64,000 nucleotides of DNA from G963422745 sp963422745 (GTDB lineage: Bacteria > Actinomycetota > Acidimicrobiia > Acidimicrobiales > Aldehydirespiratoraceae): contig OY730477.1 in NCBI GenBank assembly GCA_963422745.1, positions 2,046,001 through 2,110,000 on the forward strand. Direction: 5' to 3'. The notes beneath the pieces are model-generated. The model ran no database searches and was not told the origin of the DNA. It saw only the letters and a program-made list of their open reading frames with translations. Shown piece by piece: positions 1 through 8,710 of the stretch (its first letter is position 1; every line of letters begins with the position of its first letter). The position numbers and the translations under genes are program-made.

Positions 1-801
1 GCAATGGCGATCCATTCGCACACCCAGCGTCTTGAGACCCCGAAGCGTCAGATAATTGTCGAACGGACTCGGCACCGCGCCGATCACGTTTTGCAGATGT
101 GCGAAGCGTTCAGCGAGGTCGTCGTTGTTGGTGGCAACGAACCCTCCGACCACATCGGAGTGCCCGCTGCAGTATTTGGTGGTGGAATGCACCACCACAT
201 CGGCACCGTGAGCCAATGGCCGCTGCAGATACGGGGTCGCGAATGTGTTGTCAACCACCAATAGCGCGCCAGCTTGGTGGGTGACGTTGGCCGCATCAAC
301 CAGATCAACAACGCTGAGCAGCGGATTGCTGGGTGACTCGGCCCACACCATCGCGGTTTCGGGTCGGATCGCATCGCGCAGCGAGTCAATGTCGGTGAGA
401 TCCACGGTGCTGAATGTGATGCCCGCCGAGGGTGCAATCACCTCCGAGATCAGGCGGTAGGTGCCTCCATAGGCGTCGTCTCCCAACACGATGTGATCAC
501 CTGGCGACAGTGTCCGCAGCACCGTATCCTCCGCTGCCATCCCCGATGCGAAGGCCAGGCCGTGTCGGGCGCCCTCCAGTGAAGCCAGACAGTGCTGTAG
601 CGCGCTGCGGGTTGGGTTGGCGGTGCGGGAGTATTCGTAACCTTCGTGTTCGCCAACGCCTCGTTGGACGAAAGTTGAAGCGAGCGAGATCGGCGTGACG
701 ATCGCCCCCGACGTCGGGTCGTGAGGCTGGCCGGAACGAATTGCGAGGGTTTCGAAACCCCAGGCTTCGGGATCTGCGAAGGTGTCGTCGGTTGTGATCA
801 A
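1..801 (-). CDS. Cystathionine gamma-synthase / gamma-lyase-like PLP enzyme (3' part missing)
   Basis: The minus strand encodes about 267 residues of a Cys/Met-metabolism PLP enzyme and runs off the window edge. Visible family marks are the N-terminal GFETLAIRSGQ, EYSRTANPTR, the FASGMAAEDT cofactor-binding segment, VVDNTFATPYLQ and the PLP-lysine motif HSTTKYCSGHSDVVGG. These enzymes make cystathionine from activated homoserine or split it. The start is read as TTG at 801-799, because it overlaps the TGA stop of the upstream beta-synthase (TTGA) and no in-frame ATG lies near the family's N terminus. This implies translational coupling. Synthase and lyase cannot be told apart from the visible part. 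Confidence 0.9.
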   Translation of the reverse strand, partial: MITTDDTFADPEAWGFETLAIRSGQPHDPTSGAIVTPISLASTFVQRGVGEHEGYEYSRTANPTRSALQHCLASLEGARHGLAFASGMAAEDTVLRTLSPGDHIVLGDDAYGGTYRLISEVIAPSAGITFSTVDLTDIDSLRDAIRPETAMVWAESPSNPLLSVVDLVDAANVTHQAGALLVVDNTFATPYLQRPLAHGADVVVHSTTKYCSGHSDVVGGFVATNNDDLAERFAHLQNVIGAVPSPFDNYLTLRGLKTLGVRMDRHC

Positions 802-2228
802 ACCAGGCCCTTTCGGTTGTGCGCCGACAAACCTACAGGCGATCCGACTTGTGCCAGATCCGCGGTGAGGCGACCGGACAGAAACGTCAATACGTCGCTG
901 CTCGAAACGACGGCACGTGGCTGGCCCCCGGCAAGCACAAGAAGCGCCGAACAAGTCTCCAGCATCTCAACCGCAAGCGCCACCGGCTGTCCTGAACCGA
1001 TTGTCGGCAATCTGGGTCCCATCACGTCCGACACCTTCTGGTCCATCACTTCGCCAGTTTCGAAGGCCCGCTCCATCAACCTGAGTTCACTCACCGAACC
1101 CATTACCTCGGCGTTGGCGAGGGGCATTTCGCCCTTGCCGACCGGTAATTGCGACACTCCGTGCTCGCTCATGATCCACGAAGCCTCGCGCACGGTCTGG
1201 TGAGGTTGCACATAAAGAAGTTCGGGCACGCCGACACGGCGACTGGACAGCACATCATCAACCACAGGTCCCGATGCTCGGATGAATCCGAACCCGGCCA
1301 TCCACTCGTCGTCAAACATCGTGGACAGATACAACCTTCCACTGTCGGGCACTAGGACCACCACCAGGTCACCGGGGCCGCAGTCGCGGGCGACGGTAAC
1401 CGCAGCGTTCACGGCGGTACCACAAGACCCGCCGATAAGCAGCCCCTCGCGTCTGGTCACATCACGTGCAGTCAGAAACGAGTCTTGGTCGCTCACCGCG
1501 ATCGTGCGGTCAACCACGGACGGATCGTAAGTGTCGGGAAAGAAGTCCTCCCCTACCCCCTCCACCAGATAGGGACGTCCTGAGCCTCCCGAATACACAG
1601 AACCCTGCGGATCGGCGGCAACTATTTGTATCGCAGGGTTGCGTTCCTTGAGGTAGCGGCCCACCCCGGCGAGGGTGCCGCCTGTGCCCGCACCGGCCAC
1701 AAAATGCGTGATTCGGCCTTCGGTCTGGCGCCAAATCTCCGGACCGGTTGTTTCATAATGCGAGCGGGGATTCACGGGATTGTGATATTGGTCCGGCCGA
1801 AACGCCCCCGGTATCTCCTTCACCAGCCGCCTAGCGGTCGAATAGTACGACGCTGGATCCTCCGGGGCGACCGCTACCGGGCACACAACTACCTCTGCGC
1901 CGTAGGCCCGCAGGAGGTGGACCTTTTCGGCGGCGACCTTGTCGGACACCACAAAGACGCAGCGGTAGCCGCGTTGGGCCGAGACCATCGCGAGACCCAC
2001 ACCGGTGTTGCCTGATGTGGCTTCAACGATGGTGCCTCCGGGTTTGAGTTGTCCGTCTCGTTCAGCCGCGTCGATCATGGCGACCGCTGGTCGGTCCTTG
2101 GAACTTCCTCCGGGGTTGACGGCCTCTACCTTGGCGACCACCGGACACGGCAAATCGGCATCAATACGCCGCAGTCGCACCAACGGAGTCTCCCCGACCA
2201 TGTCGAGCACCGAATCCAGAATCTCCAT
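798..2228 (-). CDS. cbs: Cystathionine beta-synthase with C-terminal CBS-domain pair
   Basis: A 476-residue protein. The N-terminal two thirds is a fold-type II PLP enzyme with the cofactor lysine in GGSSKDRPA (K44), the TSGNTG substrate loop near residue 90 and the GAGTGGTLAG phosphate loop. The last 130 or so residues form a Bateman pair of CBS motifs, the usual S-adenosylmethionine-type regulatory module. It should condense homocysteine and serine to cystathionine. It lies immediately upstream of, and overlaps, the gamma-synthase/lyase-like gene, giving a two-gene trans-sulfuration operon. Length and architecture are normal. Confidence 0.93.
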   Translation of the reverse strand: MEILDSVLDMVGETPLVRLRRIDADLPCPVVAKVEAVNPGGSSKDRPAVAMIDAAERDGQLKPGGTIVEATSGNTGVGLAMVSAQRGYRCVFVVSDKVAAEKVHLLRAYGAEVVVCPVAVAPEDPASYYSTARRLVKEIPGAFRPDQYHNPVNPRSHYETTGPEIWRQTEGRITHFVAGAGTGGTLAGVGRYLKERNPAIQIVAADPQGSVYSGGSGRPYLVEGVGEDFFPDTYDPSVVDRTIAVSDQDSFLTARDVTRREGLLIGGSCGTAVNAAVTVARDCGPGDLVVVLVPDSGRLYLSTMFDDEWMAGFGFIRASGPVVDDVLSSRRVGVPELLYVQPHQTVREASWIMSEHGVSQLPVGKGEMPLANAEVMGSVSELRLMERAFETGEVMDQKVSDVMGPRLPTIGSGQPVALAVEMLETCSALLVLAGGQPRAVVSSSDVLTFLSGRLTADLAQVGSPVGLSAHNRKGLV

Positions 2229-2275
2229 CGGCTGAGCTTTCCATAACAGGATCGCGATTTACGCATTGAAGACAA

Positions 2276-2312
2276 CGGGTTCGCATCCATTCAGGCGAAT
2301 AGTGCGAACCCG
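2276..2312. promoter_or_regulatory. Inverted repeat in the divergent cbs / CoA-transferase spacer
   Basis: A perfect 10-bp inverted repeat (CGGGTTCGCA at 2276-2285, TGCGAACCCG at 2303-2312) with a 17-bp spacer sits in the only divergent promoter region of this part, 24 bp before the CoA-transferase start. It may be an operator for one or both genes. Function is inferred from position only. Confidence 0.4.
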
Positions 2313-2335
2313 GCCTGAGCGGTAGTTTCGGTGAC

Positions 2336-3571
2336 GTGAGTGACACATCGGGTCTACTGTCAAGCGTCCGGGTTATCGAATCGAGCCTGCTCGGTCCCGG
2401 ACATGTAGGAACGTTCCTTGCCGATTTGGGTGCCGACGTTATCAAGGTTGAGTCTCCTGCCGGAGACTACATCCGACAGATGACGTGGCCCATCGTTAAC
2501 GGCGTCTCCTTGTTGCATCTGCACACCCACCGCGGCAAGCGAAGCATCACGTTGGATCTGAAGGTCGCCGATGCCAAACAGATATATACCGACCTTGTCG
2601 CTGGCGCCGACGTCGTGATTGAGGCTATGCGACCCGGAACCCTGGCCCGCCTGGGACTCGGCTACGATGTCCTTAAACAAGTCAACCCAGCCATCGTGTT
2701 CGCGACCCTTTCGGGTTACGGCTCCACCGGGCCCTACAGAAACATGCCCAGTCACGGCATCGCCTATGACACCTGGAGCGGCATTCTGCAACCCGTGGTT
2801 GATGATGAAGGTTTCACCCGAATCCCGCCGAGTATGCCCAACGTTGGGATCAACGTTGGGCCGATGCTGGCCGCTGTGGCCGTTCTGGCAGGGGTGACCA
2901 AAGCGCGCGAAACCGGTATCGGATGCGAGATGGAGATGGCGCAATCTGATGCTTCGGCGTACCTGGATTGGTACCGGATTGAGACCGAGCGGGCCTACCT
3001 GCGACCCAGCGATGAAGTGACCGGCAACCCATCCGACGGCCACGAACGCAGACCGGCCGGTCTGGCAGGAATGTGGGAAGGCGTGCGATATCAGATGTAC
3101 GCCGCATCTGACGGACACGTTTTGTTCATGGCCAGCGAACGGGTCTTCTGGCGGAATTTCTGTGAAGGCATCGCCAGGATGGACCTATTTGACCGATGGC
3201 CGGGCTCAACTTATGCCGATCACGCCCGTGGCAACACCGAACTCCAAACAGAGCTTCAGGCGATCTTTGCAACCAAGACCTGTCTTGAATGGCTTGATTT
3301 CGCCAACGAGCACAACACCACGATCGCCCCGGTGAACACCTCAATCAGCATCTGCGACGATCCCCAGTTCCAGGAACGGATGGGGTTCTTGCCGACGGAG
3401 GTGCTCGGCTGTGAGCAGTTGCCGCTGCCTGTGTTCGTTGACGGCAAACCGCTGAGATGTCCGACGATGGCTCCAACCGTCGGCGAGCACAACGATGAGG
3501 TGCTGACCGATGTGTTGAACCGGACCGATTCCGAAATCGAAGCGCTGCGAGTTTCCGGGGTGTTCGGTTGA
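2336..3571 (+). CDS. CaiB/BaiF (family III) CoA-transferase
   Basis: 411 residues from a GTG start. The N terminus (RVIESSLLGPGHVGTFLADL, then GADVIKVESPAGDY) is the CoA-binding Rossmann region of family III CoA-transferases; KRSITLDLK and the later GYGSTGPY are further family blocks. These enzymes move CoA from an acyl-CoA to a free acid, or isomerise acyl-CoAs. Substrate cannot be predicted. It is one of three CaiB/BaiF genes within 8 kb, all on the plus strand, next to acyl-CoA dehydrogenases, so a role in catabolism of an unusual acid is likely. No frameshift or missing block is seen. Confidence 0.9.
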   Translation: MSDTSGLLSSVRVIESSLLGPGHVGTFLADLGADVIKVESPAGDYIRQMTWPIVNGVSLLHLHTHRGKRSITLDLKVADAKQIYTDLVAGADVVIEAMRPGTLARLGLGYDVLKQVNPAIVFATLSGYGSTGPYRNMPSHGIAYDTWSGILQPVVDDEGFTRIPPSMPNVGINVGPMLAAVAVLAGVTKARETGIGCEMEMAQSDASAYLDWYRIETERAYLRPSDEVTGNPSDGHERRPAGLAGMWEGVRYQMYAASDGHVLFMASERVFWRNFCEGIARMDLFDRWPGSTYADHARGNTELQTELQAIFATKTCLEWLDFANEHNTTIAPVNTSISICDDPQFQERMGFLPTEVLGCEQLPLPVFVDGKPLRCPTMAPTVGEHNDEVLTDVLNRTDSEIEALRVSGVFG

Positions 3572-3590
3572 TCCGCTCTCGCAGGCACGA

Positions 3591-3621
3591 GAGTCAGCCG
3601 ATAGCCAGAGTCAGCCGATAG
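3591..3621. repeat. Short tandem duplication at the CoA-transferase / tpx junction
   Basis: GAGTCAGCCGATAGCC occurs at 3591 and 3608 (period 17). It spans the convergent gap and the 3' end of tpx, so one copy supplies the last tpx codons and stop. Confidence 0.7.
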
Positions 3622-4111
3622 CCGCGAGCGCAGCGTCGTAGTCGGGTTCGGCTGCGATCTCGCCGACCAACTCGGAATGCACAACCTTGCCATTGGCGTC
3701 GACAACCACCACAGCGCGCGCTGCGAGCCCCTCAAGGATCCCGTCGGTGATACGAACCCCGTAGTCATCAAGCACTTCGGGGTTCTTAAAGGTTGACCCG
3801 CAGTCAACGTTCTCGATTCCTTCGGCACCACAAAAACGCCCGGCCGCTGGTGGGAGATCCGCAGACACGCACAGAACCGCCGCTCCCTCAAGCGCAGCAA
3901 CCCGCTCGTTGAAGGTCCGCACGCTTTGGGCGCATGTCGGTGTGTCAATTGACGGAAAAATATTGAGCACCATGGTACGACCCTTGTAATCGGCGTCGGT
4001 GATGGGCCCGAACCCTGTACCGGTCAGTGTGAATCCAGGGGCGGCGCTACCGATTTCGGGCAGTTCGCCGCTGGTGTGAACCGGGTTTCCGTGAAGAGTT
4101 ATCTCAGCCAT
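3611..4111 (-). CDS. tpx: Thiol peroxidase (Tpx-type peroxiredoxin)
   Basis: 166 residues from the ATG at 4111; a longer reading frame exists but homology starts here (AEITLHGNPVHTSGELPEIG is typical). Peroxidatic Cys60 lies in PSIDTPTC and resolving Cys94 in GRFCGAEG, the usual atypical 2-Cys arrangement. It should reduce peroxides with thioredoxin in the cytoplasm. It is monocistronic, convergent with the upstream CoA-transferase and divergent from the selenoprotein gene. Both active-site residues are ordinary Cys, in contrast to the neighbouring selenoprotein. Confidence 0.95.
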   Translation of the reverse strand: MAEITLHGNPVHTSGELPEIGSAAPGFTLTGTGFGPITDADYKGRTMVLNIFPSIDTPTCAQSVRTFNERVAALEGAAVLCVSADLPPAAGRFCGAEGIENVDCGSTFKNPEVLDDYGVRITDGILEGLAARAVVVVDANGKVVHSELVGEIAAEPDYDAALAAIG

Positions 4112-4220
4112 GGCCCATGAGCATACGAGCCAGCCACGTCCGAACTGCGGGCAGCGACGCACGAATTGTAGTTGGCGGCGTCTGTGTTACTTGGCGCCTA
4201 AAGCGGCTAGCGTTCTTCGG

Positions 4221-4505
4221 ATGACCAACTTCGGGGGCAAACACAAGATCACAATCACCTACTGCGTTCCTTGAGACTATTCAGACCACGCCGTGAGCGC
4301 GGTTTCGGACCTATTGACCAACTATCAGCACGCGATCTCCGATCTAACGTTGATCACCGGCTCTAGCGGGATCTTTGATGTGGTGGTTGACGACGAACTG
4401 GTCTATTCCAAAGACCAAACCGGTCGCCACGCCAATGAGGGCGAAGTGTTGTCAATCTTCAAGAACATCGTCGGAGCCGATGTCAAACCCTACGGAACCA
4501 CCTGA
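4221..4505 (+). CDS. SelW-like (Rdx family) selenoprotein with in-frame UGA
   Basis: The reading frame opens at ATG 4221, passes a TGA at 4272-4274 and continues in frame to 4505, giving 94 residues with Sec at position 18. The N terminus reads ITITYCVPU-DYS, the CxxU redox motif of selenoprotein W/Rdx proteins. After it come family features: a hydrophobic strand, GSSGIFDVVVDDELVYSK, then TGRHANEGEV. A conventional gene caller would start at GTG 4293 and lose the active site. A SECIS-like hairpin follows the UGA (separate entry). The family is a small thioredoxin-fold redox protein; partner unknown. It lies alone between divergent tpx and a downstream decarboxylase. Identification is by motif and hairpin, not by alignment. 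Confidence 0.88.
4283..4305 (+). promoter_or_regulatory. Bacterial SECIS hairpin of the SelW-like gene
   Basis: Bases 4283-4291 pair with 4297-4305 (A-U, G-U, A-U, C-G, C-G, one A/C mismatch, C-G, G-C, C-G) around a CGUGA loop at 4292-4296. The loop starts 18 nt after the UGA and has a G in its first two bases, matching the geometry SelB needs in bacteria. Confidence 0.75.
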
Positions 4506-4565
4506 CCTGATTAGGGAACTGCTTGGTCTGCACAAGGCCAGCGCAGCGCGAGCTACCAACGTGAC

Positions 4566-5978
4566 ATGACCGACATTCCAGACGATCCGCTGGATCTTGA
4601 CGCCTTTCGTCGCAACGGCCACCTGCTGATCGACTGGATCGCCGACTATCTCCAAGGTTTGGACAATCGCTGTGTAGTTGAACCCACCAAACCCGGCGAG
4701 GTACGGGCCAAGCTGCCAGCTGCAGCGCCGGAGGACCCCGAACCGTTCTCGGCTCTTCTCGCCGACCTTGACGACATAGTCGTGGCGGGCATGGCTCATT
4801 GGCAGCACCCCAACTGGTTCGCTTTCTTTCCGGCCATGTCGTCTCCTGCCTCGGTTCTCGGCGAACTCGTTTCTGCAGGTCTGGGAGGCCAGGGAATGTT
4901 GTGGTCAACGTTTCCGGCGGCGACAGAGATCGAGTCACATGTATTGGACTGGCTGGTGGACCTCACCGGCGTTCCCTCAACCTGGAAGACGACCGGCAAG
5001 GGTGGCGGCGTGATTCAGACAAGTGCTTCGGACTCCACCCATACAGCGCTGGTGGTTGGCCGTGAGGTTTGTCGTCGGCGCAGTGGTGCCTCAGCGGAAC
5101 AAATGGTGGCCTACACCTCCACACAGGCCCATTCGTCGGTTGAAAAGGGGGCGAGAGTCGCCGGTTACGGCCATGTTCGCAAGATCGCCGTTGACAAACG
5201 ATTCGCGTTGATAACCGAAGATCTGCAAACCGCGATTGACAGCGACCGTGCGGATGGATTGGTGCCTGCAGTCGTGTGTGCCAGCGTAGGTACTACTGCA
5301 ACGACCGCTGTTGATCCCATCCGGCGTATCGGCGAGATCGCAACACGAAATGACCTTTGGCTGCATGTCGATGCTGCCTACGCTGGCTCAGCGATGCTGT
5401 GTGAGGAATTCCGTCACCACCAAGACGGTCTTGAGCTGGCTGACAGCTACACCTTCAACCCTCACAAGTGGCTGTTCACCAACTTTGACTGTTCGGTCTT
5501 CTGGCTGGCCGATCGTCGCCCACTGATCGACACGTTGAGCATCACACCTGCGTATCTGCGTAACCCCGCCAGCGACTCCGGTGAGGTGATCGACTACCGG
5601 GATTGGCAAGTAGCGCTGGGTCGCCGCTTCAGAGCACTAAAGCTGTGGTGGGTGTTGAGGCTTCACGGCGCCGACGGCCTGAGAACAACGATCCGCGAGA
5701 CGGTCGGCTGGGCCGAGGAATTAGCCGCCTGGATCGACAATCATCCACGGTTGGAGCTGGTCGCGCCGCACCCGTTCGCCTTGGTCTGCTTTTCTCATTG
5801 TGAAGGCAACGACGCCACCCAAGCCTTGGTCGCGGGCCTCAACGAGGGTGCCGAGGTGCTCGTCACCGTCTCAGAGATCAACGGACGCAGCTTCATCCGC
5901 GTATCGATCGGCTCAACCTGGACACGAAAACGTCACGTCGACTCGCTGCGTGATCGCATTGCCGCATCGCTCAAATAG
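4566..5978 (+). CDS. Group II PLP-dependent aromatic-L-amino-acid decarboxylase
   Basis: 470 residues. N-terminal HWQHPNWFAFFPAM and the later LHVDAAYAGSAMLCEEFR and SYTFNPHKWLFTNFDC blocks are diagnostic of the DDC/TDC family; K301 in NPHKW is the cofactor lysine. It should decarboxylate an aromatic amino acid (tryptophan, phenylalanine, tyrosine or DOPA) to an amine in the cytosol. It is 60 bp after the SelW-like gene and 71 bp before a CoA-transferase, all on the plus strand. Its exact substrate is not decidable here. Confidence 0.93.
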   Translation: MTDIPDDPLDLDAFRRNGHLLIDWIADYLQGLDNRCVVEPTKPGEVRAKLPAAAPEDPEPFSALLADLDDIVVAGMAHWQHPNWFAFFPAMSSPASVLGELVSAGLGGQGMLWSTFPAATEIESHVLDWLVDLTGVPSTWKTTGKGGGVIQTSASDSTHTALVVGREVCRRRSGASAEQMVAYTSTQAHSSVEKGARVAGYGHVRKIAVDKRFALITEDLQTAIDSDRADGLVPAVVCASVGTTATTAVDPIRRIGEIATRNDLWLHVDAAYAGSAMLCEEFRHHQDGLELADSYTFNPHKWLFTNFDCSVFWLADRRPLIDTLSITPAYLRNPASDSGEVIDYRDWQVALGRRFRALKLWWVLRLHGADGLRTTIRETVGWAEELAAWIDNHPRLELVAPHPFALVCFSHCEGNDATQALVAGLNEGAEVLVTVSEINGRSFIRVSIGSTWTRKRHVDSLRDRIAASLK

Positions 5979-6049
5979 GCCGAGATGCCCAAAGCCTGGC
6001 GACATGTGGTCCGTACCGCACCGAGCGGATAACGGGCCAAACTAGCGCA

Positions 6050-7327
6050 ATGCCAAACGATTCCGTGCACCACGCCAACTACATGTGGCTCGGTGATGTC
6101 GTCCGGGGTGATTTCGCAGGCGACCCGATGCCACTCGAAGGTGTGCGTGTGCTGGCGATGGAGCAGATGGCGGCGCTACCTTTCGCCACTCAACTCCTTG
6201 CCCGCCTCGGTGCCGATGTTGTCAAGGTTGAGCACCCCACCACCGGCGACAGCGGCCGTGGCGCCATGCCGTGCATCACCGACCCGCACGGCCGCAAGGT
6301 CGGGGCCACATTCTTACGCAACAATCTCAACAAGAAATCGGTGGCGATCGACCTCAAGACCCCCGAAGGCGTTGAGCTCGTTATGGCATTGGCTCCACGC
6401 TTTGATGTTGTCAGTGAGAATTTCAAGGCAGGCACCGTGAACCGTCTCGGTGTCGGCTACGAAGCCGTGTCGGCAGTTCATCGGCAAGTCGTGTACCTGT
6501 CGGTTTCAGGCTTCGGCAACGATCCTGCGTCGCCGTACATGCATCGCCGGGCTTATGCGGCTGTGGTTGAGGCGATGTCGGGCATCTACGAGTACAAGCG
6601 AGGCCCAGGCAAGCGCCCGGCAGCCAACCCGGTCGGCGCTCTCGGTGACATCTCCGCTGCCTTGTTCGCCGTCATCGGCGTGCTTGCTGCGCTGCGTCAC
6701 CGTGAGCTGACCGGGCACGGCCAGCACATAGACATTGCCATGCTCGACGCAACCATCGCTATGACCGACATAGTCACGAATTTCTACTCGATGGGAATAC
6801 CCGACGAGGCATCCAGCGGAGTCGGCATCGTCGAGACCTTCGCCGCGGGTCAGGGGCATTTTGTGCTTCAGATCGTCCGCGAGCACCACTTTGTTCAAGT
6901 AGCCGAACTGACCGGCAACGAACATTGGCTCAGCGACGAACGGTTCGCTACCCGAGCCGGTTGGCAGGAACATCTAGAAGCCGAGTTGCGTGTCGGTATT
7001 GAACGCTGGGCGTCGTCGATGACCAACCGCGAAGCGGTCGAGTTGCTGTCCGCGGCAGGTGTATCGGCCGGGGAATCCAACACCAGCGCCGAGGTCGTAG
7101 ACGATCCACACGTCCGGGTGCGCAACATGGCGGTAGCGATGGAAGACCCGACAAGCAGCAACCCGGTGCTGATTCCTGGGAACCCCATCAAGATGAGCCG
7201 CACACCTGAAGGACCCGAGACACGGGTTCCGTGGCTGGGTGAGCACACCAGTGAGGTTCTCCAAAGCGAACTCGCCATAGACAACCACCATCTAGATGAT
7301 CTGAAGAGTCGTGGCATTATCGCCTGA
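6050..7327 (+). CDS. CaiB/BaiF (family III) CoA-transferase
   Basis: 425 residues. MPLEGVRVLAMEQMAALPFATQLLARLGADVVKVEHP is the canonical N-terminal block (seen across residues 27-63), followed by KKSVAIDLKTPEG and the SVSGFGNDPASPY segment. A leading 25-residue stretch before the conserved start is unusual, so ATG 6127 is a possible alternative start; the annotated ATG at 6050 is kept because no better ribosome site is visible. It belongs to the plus-strand acyl-CoA cluster. Confidence 0.88.
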   Translation: MPNDSVHHANYMWLGDVVRGDFAGDPMPLEGVRVLAMEQMAALPFATQLLARLGADVVKVEHPTTGDSGRGAMPCITDPHGRKVGATFLRNNLNKKSVAIDLKTPEGVELVMALAPRFDVVSENFKAGTVNRLGVGYEAVSAVHRQVVYLSVSGFGNDPASPYMHRRAYAAVVEAMSGIYEYKRGPGKRPAANPVGALGDISAALFAVIGVLAALRHRELTGHGQHIDIAMLDATIAMTDIVTNFYSMGIPDEASSGVGIVETFAAGQGHFVLQIVREHHFVQVAELTGNEHWLSDERFATRAGWQEHLEAELRVGIERWASSMTNREAVELLSAAGVSAGESNTSAEVVDDPHVRVRNMAVAMEDPTSSNPVLIPGNPIKMSRTPEGPETRVPWLGEHTSEVLQSELAIDNHHLDDLKSRGIIA

Positions 7328-7485
7328 GTTCGCTGGTTCTCTTGATACGCAGCATCGCCTGAGCCACGTTGTGACCTTACTGTCGGTTACACGACCCCGC
7401 CTGGCGACGCGTTATCATAAGGCATGGGCGCCTCCGATCGGCGACCCGATCGATTTGAGGAGGGCGCCTCACAGGCGGCATTGGA

Positions 7486-8709
7486 ATGGACTTCACGTTC
7501 ACACCGGCTCAGCAGGCGTTCGCGCAGGAAGTACGCGAGTTTCTTGACGCCAACAACGATCCCGAGATTTTTGACGTAACCCGGGAGAACATGGCCCAAA
7601 TCGTGGACACTCCCAAGCGCCGAGCCTTCATGAAACAGCTTGGCCGCAAAGGCTGGTTGGGCATCACCTGGCCTACTGAATACGGCGGCTCAGAGGGCGA
7701 AGGAGTGTACGAATACATCCTCAACGAACAACTCGCCGGTCGTGGAGGTCCCCAGATCGGCAAAGGAGTCGGCATCATCGGCAAGACCCTCATCGCGCAC
7801 GCTTCGGAGAAACTGAAAGCGGAGTTCCTGCCTCAGATACTCGAAAACGATGTTGAATTCGCGGTCGGCTACTCCGAACCGGATGCAGGTTCGGATGCCG
7901 CGGCTATGCGACTCAAAGCCGAGCGCGTAACCAGCGGTTCCGGTGTTGAAGGTTGGGTCCTCAACGGCCAAAAGACATGGACCACCTCGGCGCATTTCGC
8001 GGAGTGGTATTGGGTCGGCGCTAGAACCGATCCTGACAACAAGCACCTGGGAATCACCTTGATGCTTGTACCCCTGGATCATGAGGGGATCACTATCAAT
8101 GAAATTCGGACCATGGGCGACGAGCGCACCAACGAAGTCTGGTTCGACGACGTTTTCGTGCCCGACGATTACGTGGTGGGCGAAGTAAACCACGGTTTTC
8201 GTTACATCTCTCAGGCGCTTGACCTTGAACGCTTCACCATGTTCACGCTGGCGCCGATCCTTCAGCGCCTTGAGCTGCTCACCGACTACGTGACCAGCAC
8301 CGAACGAGACGGCAAGGCGCTTCGTGATGATCCGAGGATCAGAGCCCGGCTTGCCCGGCTCCACACCGACGCCGAGGTTGCCCGGGTGCTGGGTCTTAAG
8401 TTTGTGGCGTCGGCAATGAAAGTGGAATCCGCTCAGAGGCTCGGTACCACAGGCTTTCAACCACCGACCGTGGAGGCCAGCGAGTACAAGCTGTTCGCCA
8501 CCGAATTGTCCAAGCGCCTCGCCGACGCAGCGATGGACATCGGCGGTCCGGGATCACAGTTACGGGTCCACACCAACGACGCGCCGATGAATGGCCGGTC
8601 CGAATCAACGTATCGCTACACGGTAATCGACACGATCGGCGGTGGATCTTCGGAGATCCAAAAGAACATCATCGCCCGCCGTGGTCTTGGACTCCCGAGA
8701 AATTTCTGA
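7486..8709 (+). CDS. Acyl-CoA dehydrogenase
   Basis: 407 residues, full-length flavoprotein of the acyl-CoA dehydrogenase superfamily. MDFTFTPAQQAFAQEVREFL starts the alpha domain; GYSEPDAGSDAAAMRLKA and LNGQKTWTTSAHFAEW form the middle FAD/substrate region; the C terminus has GGGSSEIQKNIIARRGLGLP. It oxidises an acyl-CoA at the alpha-beta bond and passes electrons to ETF. One base separates it from the next CoA-transferase gene, so they form an operon running to 12200. Confidence 0.93.
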   Translation: MDFTFTPAQQAFAQEVREFLDANNDPEIFDVTRENMAQIVDTPKRRAFMKQLGRKGWLGITWPTEYGGSEGEGVYEYILNEQLAGRGGPQIGKGVGIIGKTLIAHASEKLKAEFLPQILENDVEFAVGYSEPDAGSDAAAMRLKAERVTSGSGVEGWVLNGQKTWTTSAHFAEWYWVGARTDPDNKHLGITLMLVPLDHEGITINEIRTMGDERTNEVWFDDVFVPDDYVVGEVNHGFRYISQALDLERFTMFTLAPILQRLELLTDYVTSTERDGKALRDDPRIRARLARLHTDAEVARVLGLKFVASAMKVESAQRLGTTGFQPPTVEASEYKLFATELSKRLADAAMDIGGPGSQLRVHTNDAPMNGRSESTYRYTVIDTIGGGSSEIQKNIIARRGLGLPRNF

Positions 8710-8710
8710 C

